From: Lelliottia sp. JS-SCA-14
GTDB lineage: Bacteria; Pseudomonadota; Gammaproteobacteria; Enterobacterales; Enterobacteriaceae
Length of the DNA stretch: 64,000 nucleotides
NCBI RefSeq assembly: GCF_035593345.1
Contig: NZ_CP141606.1
Location: 186,001-250,000, forward strand
Reading direction: 5' to 3'
Shown: positions 37,823 through 47,932 of the stretch, piece by piece
Position numbering within the stretch: position 1 is the first letter of the stretch
How the letters are laid out: each line of letters opens with the position of its first letter
Translations under genes and position numbers: made by a program
Notes under the pieces: model-generated
Told to the model about the DNA's origin: nothing
Databases searched by the model: none
The model's input: only the letters and a program-made list of their open reading frames with translations

Positions 37823-39277
37823 ATGTATATCGGGATTGATCTTGGCACATCGGGTGTGAAAGCCATCCTGTTAAACGAGCAGGGCGACGTGCTGGCCTCG
37901 CAGACTGAGAAGCTGCACGTCTCGCGCCCACATCCCCTATGGTCAGAGCAAGATCCCGAAACGTGGTGGCAGGCGACGGATCGCGCGATCAAAGCCCTGG
38001 GCCAGCAGCACAGTTTGCGTGAGGTCAAAGCGCTGGGTATTGCCGGTCAAATGCATGGTGCAACCTTGCTGGACAGCGAGCACCGCGTGCTGCGCCCGGC
38101 GATTTTGTGGAACGATGGTCGCTGTGCAGAAGAGTGCGCGCTCCTCGAAGCGCGGGTGCCGACCTCACGGCAAATCACCGGTAACCTGATGATGCCGGGC
38201 TTTACCGCGCCTAAGCTGCTGTGGTTGCAGCGCCACGAGCCGGATATTTTTAAGCAGGTGGCAAAGGTCTTGCTGCCAAAAGATTATCTGCGTTTTCGCA
38301 TGACTGGCGATTTCGCCAGCGACATGTCGGACGCGGCGGGGACGATGTGGCTCGATGTCGCTCAACGCGACTGGAGCGAGGCGATGCTGGATGCCTGCCA
38401 GTTGACCCGAGATCACATGCCTGCGCTCTTCGAGGGTAGTGAGATCACCGGCGTGCTCAATCCGTCGATTGCCGACAGCTGGAATATGCCTGCCGTGCCG
38501 GTAGTGGCGGGCGGGGGCGATAATGCGGCGGGTGCCGTGGGCGTGGGGATGGTCGATGCCGGACAGGCAATGCTGTCGCTTGGCACTTCAGGCGTCTATT
38601 TCGCGGTCAGCGACGGGTATCGCAGCAATCCAGAGAGCGCGGTACACAGCTTCTGCCACGCGCTGCCGGGGAAATGGCACTTGATGTCGGTGATGTTAAG
38701 CGCCGCGTCGTGTCTGGACTGGGCGGCAAACCTGACCGGACTCAAGGATGTTCCGGCGCTCATTTCGGCGGCCCAGCAGGCCAACGAAGAGGCGGGGGCC
38801 GTGTGGTTCTTGCCCTATCTTTCCGGCGAGCGCACGCCGCACAACAACCCGGAAGCGAAAGGCGTGTTCTTCGGCTTAACCCATCAGCATGGCCCGGCCG
38901 AACTGGCGCGCGCGGTGCTGGAAGGTGTCGGCTATGCGCTGGCGGACGGGATGGATGTGGTCCATGACTGCGGACTCAAACCGACCAGTATTACCCTGAT
39001 TGGCGGAGGCGCAAGAAGCAGCTACTGGCGGCAGATGCTGGCGGATATCAGCGGATTGCAGCTCGATTACCGCACTGGCGGGGACATAGGACCTGCTCTG
39101 GGGGCGGCGCGTCTGGCGCAGATTGCCGTCAACCCTGACAAACCCCTGACGCAGCTTCTGCCGCAGCTCACGCTGGAGCAGGAGCACAAGCCGGACGCGG
39201 CGCACCATGCGCGCTACGCCGAACGCCGGGAAGTGTTCCGCAAAATCTACCAACAGCTCCTGCCGCTAATGTCGTAA
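37823..39277 (+). CDS. xylB: Xylulokinase
   Basis: 484 aa (E. coli 484), FGGY family. It phosphorylates D-xylulose to D-xylulose-5-P with ATP. Motifs: MYIGIDLGTSGVKAILLNEQ (phosphate loop 1; quoted as IGIDLGTSGVK), GIAGQMHGATLLD (residues 76-88), catalytic Asp in GGGDNAAGAVGVG, and LIGGGARSSYWRQML near the C terminus. It follows xylA across a REP-containing gap, as in E. coli. Confidence 0.98.
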   Translation: MYIGIDLGTSGVKAILLNEQGDVLASQTEKLHVSRPHPLWSEQDPETWWQATDRAIKALGQQHSLREVKALGIAGQMHGATLLDSEHRVLRPAILWNDGRCAEECALLEARVPTSRQITGNLMMPGFTAPKLLWLQRHEPDIFKQVAKVLLPKDYLRFRMTGDFASDMSDAAGTMWLDVAQRDWSEAMLDACQLTRDHMPALFEGSEITGVLNPSIADSWNMPAVPVVAGGGDNAAGAVGVGMVDAGQAMLSLGTSGVYFAVSDGYRSNPESAVHSFCHALPGKWHLMSVMLSAASCLDWAANLTGLKDVPALISAAQQANEEAGAVWFLPYLSGERTPHNNPEAKGVFFGLTHQHGPAELARAVLEGVGYALADGMDVVHDCGLKPTSITLIGGGARSSYWRQMLADISGLQLDYRTGGDIGPALGAARLAQIAVNPDKPLTQLLPQLTLEQEHKPDAAHHARYAERREVFRKIYQQLLPLMS

Positions 39278-39381
39278 AGGTAGGTTGTCCCGAAGCGGCG
39301 TGAGGATGTCCTTTTTTGGTCTTCTCGTGATGCTCGCTCCTCGTCAGTATAGAGATACACCCACTGGCGAGGAGCATTACC

Positions 39382-39921
39382 ATGTCGCGCACCGCATTAA
39401 TCAATATCGATACTCAGCAGTCTTTTCATCATCGCGAATACTGGCAGGAAGAGGGATTTCAGGCTTTTCAGCAGGCCATTCTTGGGCTGATTGAGGGCTG
39501 TGAATCCCGTGAGATTCCGGTTGTGGATATCTTCCATGTCGACGATAAGGGGCCCTTCTCGCTGGAAAGCGGTTTTGTTACGCCGATGTCCTTTTTACGT
39601 CATCAGCCTGCGGTGGTTTTCCACAAGCATGTGCATAACGCCTTTACGGATACGGGCCTTGACCACTGGCTGCGCGAGCGTGATATTAACCATCTGGTCA
39701 TCTGCGGCCTGCGTACGGAACAGTGCTGCGAAACCACCGCGCGGGTGGCGTCAGATCTCGGCTATGCGGTGACTTTTGTCAGCGAAGCCACCCTGACTTT
39801 TCCGATGACCTGGAAGGGCGTCACGCTCAATACCGACGACCTGCGCCATCGCACGGAAACGGTGCTGGCCGGGCGTTTTGCTGAAATCAAAACTGTGGCG
39901 GAGACGCTGGAGTCGCTCTGA
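39382..39921 (+). CDS. Isochorismatase-like cysteine hydrolase
   Basis: 179 aa, Rossmann-like fold of the isochorismatase family. The triad is visible: Asp in ALINIDTQQSF (residue 10), Lys in VVFHKHVHNAF (about 80) and the nucleophilic Cys in CGLRTEQCCETTAR (about 113-114). The family includes nicotinamidases, ureidoacrylate hydrolases and other amidases; the sequence does not fix the substrate. GAGGAG precedes the ATG. Its stop shares one base with the downstream GlxA-type regulator start. E. coli has yiaA-yiaB at this position. Confidence 0.85.
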   Translation: MSRTALINIDTQQSFHHREYWQEEGFQAFQQAILGLIEGCESREIPVVDIFHVDDKGPFSLESGFVTPMSFLRHQPAVVFHKHVHNAFTDTGLDHWLRERDINHLVICGLRTEQCCETTARVASDLGYAVTFVSEATLTFPMTWKGVTLNTDDLRHRTETVLAGRFAEIKTVAETLESL

Positions 39922-40841
39922 TGAGTATCGACGTCTGGTTTGTGATGTTGCCGGGAGTGCTGGCGCTGGATATGTCCGGCCCGGCAGAAACCTTTGTGCT
40001 GGCGGGCGATGCGTTTCGCCTGCACTACATCGGCCCGCAGCCGGACGTTCCCACCTCGATTGGTCTGACGATGGGGGGCATTTCGCCTTTACCTGACACG
40101 CTTCCCGACGGCAGTTTGCTGGTTTTACCGGGCGTGAGCGACTCACGTCATCAGTTTTCGACCCCTCAGGCATTAGGCGTTCAGCACTGGCTGATGCGCC
40201 TGCAGCCTGCGATTCACCGCCAGGCTATCACCGTGATGTGCGTCTGTTCCGGCGCGCTGCTGGCGGCCAAATCGGGTTTACTCACCGGGAAGCAGTGCAC
40301 GACCCATCACGATGTGATCACCCGTCTTCGCGACGCAGCGCCAGGGGCGGTAATCAAAGAGAATCGTATTTTTGTGCAGGACGGGAATATCTGGACCAGC
40401 GCGGGAATAACTTCTGGAATCGATCTCGCGCTGCACCTGATGAACCGTCTGTGCGGGCCGGAAAAGGCGCTGACGGTCGCGCGGGAAATGGTGGTGTGGT
40501 TCCGACGCTCGGGTGACGATCCGCAGCTTTCACCCTGGCTGCGCTATCGCAACCATCTGCATCCGGCGATCCACCGCGCGCAGGATGCGCTCACCGCCGA
40601 GCCGCAAAAGGGCTGGCAACTGGCGGATATTGCCGCTCTGGCGCACGTCAGTCCCCGGCATTTAACGCGCTTGTTTCAGGAGCATTTGGGGATCAGCGTG
40701 CGCGACTATCTGGAACAGCTGCGGCTGGCGATTGCCCAGCAGTGGCTGCTGCAGGGGCGCGGCGTGGAGCAGGCGTCCATCGCCGCCGGGTTTTCATCCC
40801 CACGCCAGTTTCACCGGGCCAAACAGCGCGCAATTAGCTGA
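39921..40841 (+). CDS. GlxA-type regulator (DJ-1/PfpI domain plus AraC HTH)
   Basis: 306 aa. An N-terminal DJ-1/PfpI-like domain (residues 1-180, with nucleophile-elbow Cys in [16 protein letters not shown] and [12 protein letters not shown]) is fused to a C-terminal AraC helix-turn-helix (about 205-300, [19 protein letters not shown] and [11 protein letters not shown]). Regulators of this fusion type often control nitrogen-compound catabolism. It is translationally coupled (TGATG) to the isochorismatase-like gene, so it probably regulates this pair or an unlinked amide pathway. Its last 8 bp overlap wecH on the opposite strand. Confidence 0.87.
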   Translation: MSIDVWFVMLPGVLALDMSGPAETFVLAGDAFRLHYIGPQPDVPTSIGLTMGGISPLPDTLPDGSLLVLPGVSDSRHQFSTPQALGVQHWLMRLQPAIHRQAITVMCVCSGALLAAKSGLLTGKQCTTHHDVITRLRDAAPGAVIKENRIFVQDGNIWTSAGITSGIDLALHLMNRLCGPEKALTVAREMVVWFRRSGDDPQLSPWLRYRNHLHPAIHRAQDALTAEPQKGWQLADIAALAHVSPRHLTRLFQEHLGISVRDYLEQLRLAIAQQWLLQGRGVEQASIAAGFSSPRQFHRAKQRAIS

Positions 40842-41829
40842 CAAACCGGCGGGTATCCACGCGCTGTAGCAGCATCGACAGCAACAGGCTGATCAGCAGC
40901 GTCGCCGTGAAAATCCAGACAATATCCAGAAGCGGCCAGCTTTTTAGCTCGACACCGCGGGTGCGCAGGGCGTGGATCACCAGCGCGTGAAAACCGTAAA
41001 TGCCCAGCGAGTGGCGCGAGATGAGCCCCAGGACGGGAAGCGGGCGCGCGTTAAGGGTGTTTTTCACCAGCGTCAGCAGAGAGACGGCACAGATAAAGAC
41101 CATAGGGCCGCAGTAGACATACCAGGTATCAGCAAAATTTCCGCGCCAGCGCAGCTCGTGCAAGGTCCCGCGAGAGATAACCACCACCGCCGCGATAAAC
41201 AGAGCGGCGCACAGCCACGTCAGCCAGGTTTTGCGCGTATCCAGCATCCCAATCGCCCGGCCCAGCATCCCGTAAATCACATAGTAAAAGGTATCGCCGC
41301 TGATATAGAGGTTGATCGGCAGCCATTCGAAACCGCCAATTTTCTGCGAAACGGTATTGGGGTTGGCGAGCAGGCCAATCACCACCATCAGCGCCAGCAG
41401 CATCTTTCCGCCGACGTTTTTCACCTGAATCAGCGGAGAGACCAGATAAATCACGATGATGGCGAAGAAAAACCACAGGTGATAAAACACCGGTTTTTGC
41501 AGCAAATACCGTAACGACAGCTCGCCGTTAATCGAGGTAAACAGCGTGATGTAGAGCAGCGCCACGGCGCTATAAAACAGCAGGCACAGGCCGATACGCA
41601 GGAAGTGGCGCGGCTGCGCGCTGCGCTCGCCGAAAAACAGATAGCCGGAAATCATGAAAAACAGCGGGACGCTGACGCGCGACGCCGAGTTGAGGATATT
41701 GGCAATATCCCAGTTCATCGGGCTGATGCTGTGAGCATTGGTCACATACCAGGTCGTGGTGTGGATCATCACAACCATCAAACAGGCTATCCCTCGCAAA
41801 TTATCAATCCAGCTAATTTTTGACTGCAT
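40834..41829 (-). CDS. wecH: O-acetyltransferase WecH
   Basis: 331 aa (E. coli 331), acyltransferase family 3, about 10 membrane segments. The N terminus [20 protein letters not shown] carries the family's conserved Arg and His motifs. E. coli WecH O-acetylates enterobacterial common antigen GlcNAc residues at the inner membrane. Convergent overlap of 8 nt with the GlxA-type gene. Confidence 0.95.
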   Translation of the reverse strand: MQSKISWIDNLRGIACLMVVMIHTTTWYVTNAHSISPMNWDIANILNSASRVSVPLFFMISGYLFFGERSAQPRHFLRIGLCLLFYSAVALLYITLFTSINGELSLRYLLQKPVFYHLWFFFAIIVIYLVSPLIQVKNVGGKMLLALMVVIGLLANPNTVSQKIGGFEWLPINLYISGDTFYYVIYGMLGRAIGMLDTRKTWLTWLCAALFIAAVVVISRGTLHELRWRGNFADTWYVYCGPMVFICAVSLLTLVKNTLNARPLPVLGLISRHSLGIYGFHALVIHALRTRGVELKSWPLLDIVWIFTATLLISLLLSMLLQRVDTRRFVS

Positions 41830-42012
41830 CAGTTCCTCTGTTCTGGCGGTAAATACGGTCTGACTGTCATTGTGTGCTAGCCTCTCACTGGATAATTCTG
41901 AGTTTATCTGGGCGGGCTTGAACGAAAGTCGCGAGATTCGCAGAATGCCGGGCCATAATCTATAAAGTTTTAATATTAAAAATAACAGCCAGAAAACACG
42001 GCGGTAATAAAA

Positions 42013-42318
42013 ATGATGATCACGCGCGCTGCGTCACTGATTCTGCTCGTTTTGCTTACAGGGTGCAGCTCACAGGAAGACGCTCCGGTACAACGGGCGC
42101 AGAAAAGCAAAGTCAGCCCGGAACGTTCGTTAAATATGGAGCAGCTGTGTAAGGATCAGGCCGCCCATCGCTATAACACCGGTTCGCAGAAAATTGATGT
42201 GACTGGCTTTGAGCAATTTCAGGGCAGCTATGAGATGCGCGGGTTTACGGCGCGTAAAGAGGGCTTTGTCTGCTCTTTTGATGCGGATGGGCAGTTTTTG
42301 CATCTCTCCATGCGCTAA
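42013..42318 (+). CDS. ysaB: YsaB-like lipoprotein
   Basis: 101 aa. A lipoprotein signal with lipobox LLTGC (Cys at about residue 17). The C-terminal half, [20 protein letters not shown] and [20 protein letters not shown], matches E. coli YsaB. Function is unknown. It lies just upstream of glyQ in the same position as in E. coli. Two adjacent in-frame ATGs at 42013 and 42016 are possible starts. Confidence 0.88.
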   Translation: MMITRAASLILLVLLTGCSSQEDAPVQRAQKSKVSPERSLNMEQLCKDQAAHRYNTGSQKIDVTGFEQFQGSYEMRGFTARKEGFVCSFDADGQFLHLSMR

Positions 42319-42433
42319 GAGCCTTATTTCCCCAATTTTGCCTAAACAAACCCGTTTCGTACTGTATATCTTGCAGTCAGCGGGTATACTGATTCCTTCC
42401 ATTTAAAACCACACGTATCCAGCACGAAATACT

Positions 42434-43345
42434 ATGCAAAAGTTTGATACCAAGACCTTCCAGGGCCTGATCCTGACATTACAGGATTACTGGGCTCGTC
42501 AGGGCTGCACCATTGTTCAACCTTTGGACATGGAAGTTGGCGCCGGCACTTCACACCCGATGACTAGCCTGCGTGCGCTGGGGCCTGAACCTATGGCCAC
42601 CGCGTATGTGCAACCGTCCCGTCGTCCGACGGATGGCCGCTATGGCGAAAACCCGAACCGCTTACAGCACTATTATCAGTTCCAGGTGGTGATTAAGCCT
42701 TCCCCGGACAATATCCAGGAGCTGTACCTTGGTTCCCTGAAAGAGCTGGGCGTGGACCCGACCATCCATGACATCCGCTTCGTGGAAGATAACTGGGAAA
42801 ACCCAACGCTGGGTGCCTGGGGTCTGGGCTGGGAAGTGTGGCTGAACGGCATGGAAGTGACGCAGTTCACCTACTTCCAGCAGGTTGGCGGTCTTGAGTG
42901 TAAGCCGATCACCGGCGAAATCACCTACGGTCTGGAACGTCTGGCCATGTACATTCAGGGCGTAGACAGCGTTTACGACCTGGTCTGGAGCGACGGCCCG
43001 CTGGGTAAAACCACCTACGGCGACGTGTTCCATCAGAACGAAGTGGAGCAATCCACCTATAACTTCGAATACGCGGACGTGGACTTCCTGTTCACCTGCT
43101 TCGAGCAGTACGAGAAAGAAGCGCAGCAGCTGCTGGCGCTGGAATCTCCGCTGCCGCTGCCAGCCTACGAGCGTATTCTGAAGGCCGCCCATAGCTTCAA
43201 CCTGCTCGACGCCCGTAAAGCGATCTCCGTGACTGAACGTCAGCGCTATATTTTGCGCATTCGCACGCTGACCAAAGCCGTTGCAGAAGCTTACTACGCG
43301 TCCCGTGAAGCCCTTGGCTTCCCGATGTGCAACCGAAATAAATAA
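42434..43345 (+). CDS. glyQ: Glycyl-tRNA synthetase alpha subunit
   Basis: 303 aa (E. coli 303), class II aminoacyl-tRNA synthetase catalytic subunit of the alpha2beta2 bacterial type. It activates glycine and charges tRNA(Gly) together with GlyS. The core is unmistakable: [20 protein letters not shown] (residues 60-79), [19 protein letters not shown] and [15 protein letters not shown] (motif 3 Arg). The glyS start is 9 nt after the stop. Confidence 0.98.
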   Translation: MQKFDTKTFQGLILTLQDYWARQGCTIVQPLDMEVGAGTSHPMTSLRALGPEPMATAYVQPSRRPTDGRYGENPNRLQHYYQFQVVIKPSPDNIQELYLGSLKELGVDPTIHDIRFVEDNWENPTLGAWGLGWEVWLNGMEVTQFTYFQQVGGLECKPITGEITYGLERLAMYIQGVDSVYDLVWSDGPLGKTTYGDVFHQNEVEQSTYNFEYADVDFLFTCFEQYEKEAQQLLALESPLPLPAYERILKAAHSFNLLDARKAISVTERQRYILRIRTLTKAVAEAYYASREALGFPMCNRNK

Positions 43346-43354
43346 GAGGCGGCC

Positions 43355-45424
43355 ATGTCTGAGAATACTTTCCTGGTGGAAATCGGCACCGAAGAGCTGC
43401 CACCAAAAGCCCTGCGCAGCCTGGCGGAATCCTTTGCTGCGAACTTTACGGCTGAGCTGGATAACGCTGGCCTGGCACACGGCAACGTCGAGTGGTTTGC
43501 CGCTCCGCGCCGTCTGGCGCTGAAAGTTGCGAATCTCGCGGCCTCTCAGCCCGATCGTGAAGTGGAAAAACGCGGCCCGGCGATTGCCCAGGCGTTTGAC
43601 GCCGAAGGTAAACCGAGCAAAGCCGCAGAAGGCTGGGCTCGTGGCTGCGGGATCACCGTTGACCAGGCCGAGCGTCTGGCGACCGACAAAGGTGAGTGGC
43701 TGCTGTATCGCGCCCATGTGAAAGGCGAAAGCGCAGAAGCGCTGCTGCCAAACATGATCGCCACGTCACTGGCAAAACTGCCGATTCCAAAACTGATGCG
43801 CTGGGGCGCAAGCGACGTGCACTTCGTGCGTCCGGTTCACACCGTGACCCTGCTGCTGGGCGATAAGCTGATCCCTGCGACTATCCTGGGTATTCAGTCC
43901 GATCGTGTGATTCGCGGCCATCGCTTCATGGGCGAGCCAGAATTCACCATCGACAATGCCGATCAGTACCCGCAGATCCTGCTGGAGCGCGGCAAAGTCA
44001 TTGCCGATTACGAGCAGCGTAAAGCCAAAATCAAAGCGGACGCGGAAGAAGCGGCGCGCAAAATCGGTGGCAACGCCGATCTGAGCGAAAGTCTGCTGGA
44101 AGAAGTGACCTCGCTGGTGGAATGGCCGGTGGTGCTGACCGCCAAATTCGAAGAGAAATTCCTCGCCGTTCCGGCAGAAGCGCTGGTGTACACCATGAAG
44201 GGTGACCAGAAGTACTTCCCGGTATACGCAGCGGACGGCAAACTGCTGCCGAACTTTATCTTCGTGGCGAACATTGAATCGAAAGATCCGATCCAGATTA
44301 TCTCCGGTAACGAGAAAGTGGTTCGTCCACGTCTGGCGGATGCGGAATTCTTCTTTAATAGCGACCGTAAAAAACGTCTGGAAGATCACCTCCCACGCCT
44401 GCAAACCGTTCTGTTCCAGCAACAGCTCGGCACGCTGCGTGACAAAACCGATCGTATCGCAGAGCTGTCCGGCTGGATTGCTCGTGAGATTGGTGCGGAT
44501 GTGAATCACGCGACCCGCGCAGGCCTGCTCTCTAAGTGCGACCTGATGACAAACATGGTTTTCGAGTTTACCGACACCCAGGGCGTGATGGGCATGCACT
44601 ATGCGCGCCACGATGGCGAAGCGGAAGACGTTGCCGTTGCGCTGAACGAGCAGTATCAGCCGCGCTTTGCGGGTGACGATCTGCCGTCCAACCCGGTGGC
44701 TTGTGCTGTGGCGATTGCCGATAAAATGGATACCCTCGCGGGGATCTTCGGTATTGGCCAGCATCCAAAAGGCGACAAAGACCCGTTTGCACTGCGTCGT
44801 GCGGCGCTGGGCGTGCTGCGTATCATCGTTGAGAAGAACCTGAATCTGGATCTGCAGACGCTGACCGAAGAAGCGGTGCGTCTGTATGGCGACAAGCTGA
44901 CCAACGCCAAAGTGGTGGATGACGTTATCGACTTTATGCTGGGCCGTTTCCGCGCCTGGTATCAGGACGAAGGCTACACCGTCGACACTATTCAGGCGGT
45001 GCTGGCGCGTCGTCCGACTCGTCCGGCCGATTTCGATGCGCGCATGAAGGCAGTTTCCCACTTCCGTACGCTGGAAGCAGCGTCCGCGCTGGCTGCGGCC
45101 AACAAGCGTGTTTCCAATATTCTGGCGAAGTCCGACGAACAGCTGACCGAGCGTGTAAACGCCGCGACGCTGAAAGAGCCGGAAGAGATCGCCCTGGCGA
45201 TGCAGGTTGTGGTGCTGCGCGACAAGCTGGAGCCGTACTTCGCGGAAGGACGCTATCAGGAAGCGCTGGTGGAACTGGCTGAGCTGCGTGAAGTGATCGA
45301 CGCCTTCTTCGAGAAAGTGATGGTGAACGTAGAAGACAAAGAGCTGCGTATTAACCGTCTCTCTATGCTCGAAAAACTGCGTGAGCTGTTCCTGCGCGTG
45401 GCGGACATTTCGCTCCTGCAGTAA
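43355..45424 (+). CDS. glyS: Glycyl-tRNA synthetase beta subunit
   Basis: 689 aa (E. coli 689). The beta subunit carries the HD-like and tRNA-binding domains needed for charging. It begins [20 protein letters not shown] and ends in an anticodon-binding region with [18 protein letters not shown]. It is co-transcribed with glyQ and ends at a strong terminator. Sequence is intact. Confidence 0.98.
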   Translation: MSENTFLVEIGTEELPPKALRSLAESFAANFTAELDNAGLAHGNVEWFAAPRRLALKVANLAASQPDREVEKRGPAIAQAFDAEGKPSKAAEGWARGCGITVDQAERLATDKGEWLLYRAHVKGESAEALLPNMIATSLAKLPIPKLMRWGASDVHFVRPVHTVTLLLGDKLIPATILGIQSDRVIRGHRFMGEPEFTIDNADQYPQILLERGKVIADYEQRKAKIKADAEEAARKIGGNADLSESLLEEVTSLVEWPVVLTAKFEEKFLAVPAEALVYTMKGDQKYFPVYAADGKLLPNFIFVANIESKDPIQIISGNEKVVRPRLADAEFFFNSDRKKRLEDHLPRLQTVLFQQQLGTLRDKTDRIAELSGWIAREIGADVNHATRAGLLSKCDLMTNMVFEFTDTQGVMGMHYARHDGEAEDVAVALNEQYQPRFAGDDLPSNPVACAVAIADKMDTLAGIFGIGQHPKGDKDPFALRRAALGVLRIIVEKNLNLDLQTLTEEAVRLYGDKLTNAKVVDDVIDFMLGRFRAWYQDEGYTVDTIQAVLARRPTRPADFDARMKAVSHFRTLEAASALAAANKRVSNILAKSDEQLTERVNAATLKEPEEIALAMQVVVLRDKLEPYFAEGRYQEALVELAELREVIDAFFEKVMVNVEDKELRINRLSMLEKLRELFLRVADISLLQ

Positions 45425-45456
45425 TCTGCTTTGCCCGGTTGGGCCTACAGGTTCTG

Positions 45457-45482
45457 AAACCCGCTTCGGCGGGTTTTTTTTA
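45457..45482 (+). terminator. glyQS terminator
   Basis: AAACCCGC-TTCG-GCGGGTTT stem with a UUCG tetraloop followed by a T-run, 32 nt after the glyS stop. Confidence 0.93.
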
Positions 45483-45498
45483 TGGCGAAAAAATAACC

Positions 45499-45528
45499 TT
45501 GAAATTCTGGCCTGAGTGCCGTTATCCT
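45499..45528 (+). promoter_or_regulatory. Likely promoter of the ABC-F gene
   Basis: TTGAAA (45499-45504) is followed after 18 nt by TATCCT (45523-45528). It lies between the glyQS terminator and the mini-ORFs, giving a leader of about 120 nt. Confidence 0.5.
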
Positions 45529-45568
45529 TTATCGCGTTAACTTTTCCTTCCTGGAGCGCATCCCGAAA

Positions 45569-45606
45569 ATGAACAAACACGACTGATGAATTTCGATCCT
45601 TGCTAA
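45569..45606 (+). promoter_or_regulatory. Tandem mini-ORFs in ABC-F leader
   Basis: ATG at 45569 encodes MNKHD and stops at 45586; its TGA overlaps a second ATG at 45586 encoding MNFDPC and stopping at 45606. A GGAG is present upstream at 45553-45556. An ACGCGAACGCGT inverted repeat follows. Short leader peptides ahead of ABC-F genes are known attenuation devices. Translation of these two is not shown. Confidence 0.35.
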
Positions 45607-45654
45607 ACGCGAACGCGTCGGCAGGGGATGTTTTGATTTCATTCAGGAGTGCTT

Positions 45655-47274
45655 ATGGCTCATTTTGCGCAATCCCCTTCTTTTATTTTGCATCAGGTCA
45701 CCTGTCAGTTTGCGACGGGCGATACCCTTTTTGGTCCACTGAATTTCTCTCTTGAGCCGTCGCGCTGTGCGCTGGTTGGGCGTAACGGCAGCGGTAAAAC
45801 GCGCCTTTTACGTTTGCTGGCCGGGCTGGACTCTCCGGCGAGCGGGCATATTGAGCGTCTGGGGACGCACGCGTATGTCGCGCAGCAGCATGATATTTCT
45901 GCGCACACGACGCTGGCGGAACTGCTGGGCTACGATCAGATTTTCGCGGCCCGTCGACGCATCGACAGCGGCGATTACCAGCCGGAGGATCTGGAATGTC
46001 TCGACGGCTACTGGGACTTAGCGGAACGACTCACCGCGGCGTTTCTCACGGCCCATCTGCCACCTTTTGATCCCGATAAACCCGCGTCAGAGTTCAGCGG
46101 CGGAGAACGCGTGCGTGCTTTGCTGTGCGGAGCCTTTACCTCCGGGGCTGACTATCTGCTGCTGGATGAACCGACAAACCACCTCGATCGACCGGGGCGG
46201 GAGTGGTTTTACGCCCAGCTGGCGCGCTGGTCTGGCGGAGTGATGGTCGCGTCGCACGATCGTGAGTTACTGGCGCAGGTGCCGCGCATTCTGGAACTCA
46301 GCGGTGCCGGGCTGCGCGCGTATGGCGGTAATTATGCGGACTACCAACGCCAGCGGGATGCCGAACAGCAGGCGGCGCGCGCGGCGCTGGAACATGCCGC
46401 CACCGAGCGCAAACGCACCCGCGCGCGTATGCATAAAGAGCATGACGCCAGCCAGCGGCGATCCGCGCAAACCCTGCGCACCGTCGATACCCTGAATATC
46501 GCCTCGTTTGAGCGGATCAAATATAAGATGGCGGCGAAAGAGCGGCCCGGGACGTGGCGTAAGCAGCATCACGAGCAGAATGATGCTCTGAACGCCGCCG
46601 TCAGCCAGGCGCGGGAACGCGTGGAGGAAGACAGCCCCGTGATGTTTACCCTGCCGGGGAGCCGCATCGCCGAGGGCAAGCAGGCGGTGGTGTTGGAGGC
46701 GTTGGTTCTGCCGTATGTGAATACGCCGCCTGTTAACTGGCGAATGGACGGGCCGATGCGCGTGGCGCTGCGCGGACCGAACGGCTGCGGAAAATCGACG
46801 CTGTTAAAGATAATCCTCGGGAAACAGGAACCTGTTTCCGGCTCGTGCAGCGTATCGGTGACAACCGCGTATCTCGATCAGCATTTATCGCAGCTCGATC
46901 TCACGCAGTCGGTGATGACGCATCTCAATTTGCACGACACGCCGCTGGAAGAGGGTGTGCTGCGCAGCCGTCTGGCGCAGCTTCAGCTGGGAGCGGATAA
47001 AGTTTCCCTGCCGTTAGGGACGCTGAGCGGCGGTGAACGCCTGAAAGCGGCGCTGGCCTGTGTGCTGTGGCGGGAAGAGGCTGCGCAATTGCTGCTGCTG
47101 GATGAGCCGACCAACCATCTGGATTTGGCGTCTGTGCAGGCGATTGAAGCGGCGCTGGCCGATTTCCCCGGCGCGCTGCTGGTGGTGTCGCACGATCAGG
47201 TTTTCCTCGATGGGCTTAAACTGACCCATGAACTGGTGTGGACGGAGAAAGGGTGGCGTTGTGAAAGGCTCTAA
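45655..47274 (+). CDS. ABC-F family ATPase
   Basis: 539 aa from the ATG at 45655 (CAGGAG 5 nt upstream). Two ABC domains without membrane segments. First: Walker A LVGRNGSGKTRLL, signature FSGGERVRALL, Walker B YLLLDEPTNHLD. The linker (about residues 225-330) is long and basic (ATERKRTRARMHKEHDASQR). Second: GPNGCGKSTLLK, LSGGERLKAALA, LLLLDEPTNHLD. ABC-F proteins act on the ribosome as translation factors or antibiotic-resistance factors. It does not read as one of the four classic E. coli members by length (EttA 555, YbiT 530, Uup 635, YheS 637) and is absent from this E. coli locus. Antibiotic protection is possible but is inference. Confidence 0.85.
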   Translation: MAHFAQSPSFILHQVTCQFATGDTLFGPLNFSLEPSRCALVGRNGSGKTRLLRLLAGLDSPASGHIERLGTHAYVAQQHDISAHTTLAELLGYDQIFAARRRIDSGDYQPEDLECLDGYWDLAERLTAAFLTAHLPPFDPDKPASEFSGGERVRALLCGAFTSGADYLLLDEPTNHLDRPGREWFYAQLARWSGGVMVASHDRELLAQVPRILELSGAGLRAYGGNYADYQRQRDAEQQAARAALEHAATERKRTRARMHKEHDASQRRSAQTLRTVDTLNIASFERIKYKMAAKERPGTWRKQHHEQNDALNAAVSQARERVEEDSPVMFTLPGSRIAEGKQAVVLEALVLPYVNTPPVNWRMDGPMRVALRGPNGCGKSTLLKIILGKQEPVSGSCSVSVTTAYLDQHLSQLDLTQSVMTHLNLHDTPLEEGVLRSRLAQLQLGADKVSLPLGTLSGGERLKAALACVLWREEAAQLLLLDEPTNHLDLASVQAIEAALADFPGALLVVSHDQVFLDGLKLTHELVWTEKGWRCERL

Positions 47275-47280
47275 AATACA

Positions 47281-47303
47281 AACCCCCGCAGTAGCGGGGG
47301 CGG
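47281..47303 (-). terminator. yiaG terminator
   Basis: CCCCCGC-AGTA-GCGGGGG stem; on the minus strand it is followed by TTTGTATTTT. It lies 19 nt after the yiaG stop and faces the end of the ABC-F gene. Confidence 0.75.
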
Positions 47304-47321
47304 TAACATGAACGTACTTAC

Positions 47322-47603
47322 TTACGGCGTACTGACTGTTGAAGCAACCTGAATCATGCGCATCAGTTTAAGCTCGGTCGTGGAGGGTTTTACACGTTTT
47401 GATTCCCACTCATGCACCATGGCCACACTGACGCCCATCTCTCGGGCGAAATCATCAATTTTTAACCCTGTCCCTTTGCGTAATCGCTCAAATTCAGTAA
47501 AGGGATTCGTCTTTTGGGACGGGGTGACTGTCTGCGATAAATCTTTAAAAACAATTTGTTCCAGGCTGGTTAACAGCTCAAACATAGGATCTTTAGATTC
47601 CAT
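47322..47603 (-). CDS. yiaG: HTH-type regulator YiaG
   Basis: 93 aa (E. coli 96). A single XRE-like helix-turn-helix in the C-terminal half: KIDDFAREMGVSVAMVHEWESKRVKPS (quoted core: FAREMGVSVAMVHEWE), which matches E. coli YiaG closely. Target genes are not established. It is a monocistronic unit ending in its own terminator. Confidence 0.93.
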   Translation of the reverse strand: MESKDPMFELLTSLEQIVFKDLSQTVTPSQKTNPFTEFERLRKGTGLKIDDFAREMGVSVAMVHEWESKRVKPSTTELKLMRMIQVASTVSTP

Positions 47604-47932
47604 TAAGAACTCCTCTTAAATCACACAGCGGGATCGTGAACATCAGAGAGCCAATTAAGAATAGCCTCAAAAGAGTGCATAAGATCGTCACGTCTGTGAC
47701 TAATCGTGCGGTAACGATCGACTTATTCGTTTCAGCAGAAGAGTGACTGACCCTAATTGCCTGATTAATCGAAACAGGAGTTGGTTGATATTTTTTTGTA
47801 AATCGTAAGAAAAAAAACGGCAATAGCCGTTTTGCATGAAAATAGTATCTTGCCAGCCTGACCTGGACTATCCTTGTCAGCGTCGGGCACGCGTGTGCCG
47901 GTGTGCGTTTTTTGGGTGAAAGGAGTATTAAA
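47604..47932. other. 329-bp yiaG-yiaF divergent region
   Basis: Contains the yiaG promoter side, an orphan terminator-like stem at 47808-47833 (see separate entry), and the yiaF promoter and leader with AGGAG before its ATG. A pair GTTTC/GAAAC (about 47728-47778) can enclose 40 nt. No credible ORF was seen. Confidence 0.5.
47808..47833 (-). terminator. Orphan terminator-like stem on the minus strand
   Basis: AAAACGGC-AATA-GCCGTTTT stem. On the minus strand it is followed by eight T residues, a strong intrinsic terminator. No annotated gene on the minus strand ends here; see findings for a candidate small RNA. Confidence 0.65.

Noticed and set aside
43766..45580. 604-aa minus-strand ORF opposite glyS
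   Set aside because: A shadow of the high-GC glyS reading frame; Arg/His/Gln-rich translation without domains, while glyS is an intact essential gene.
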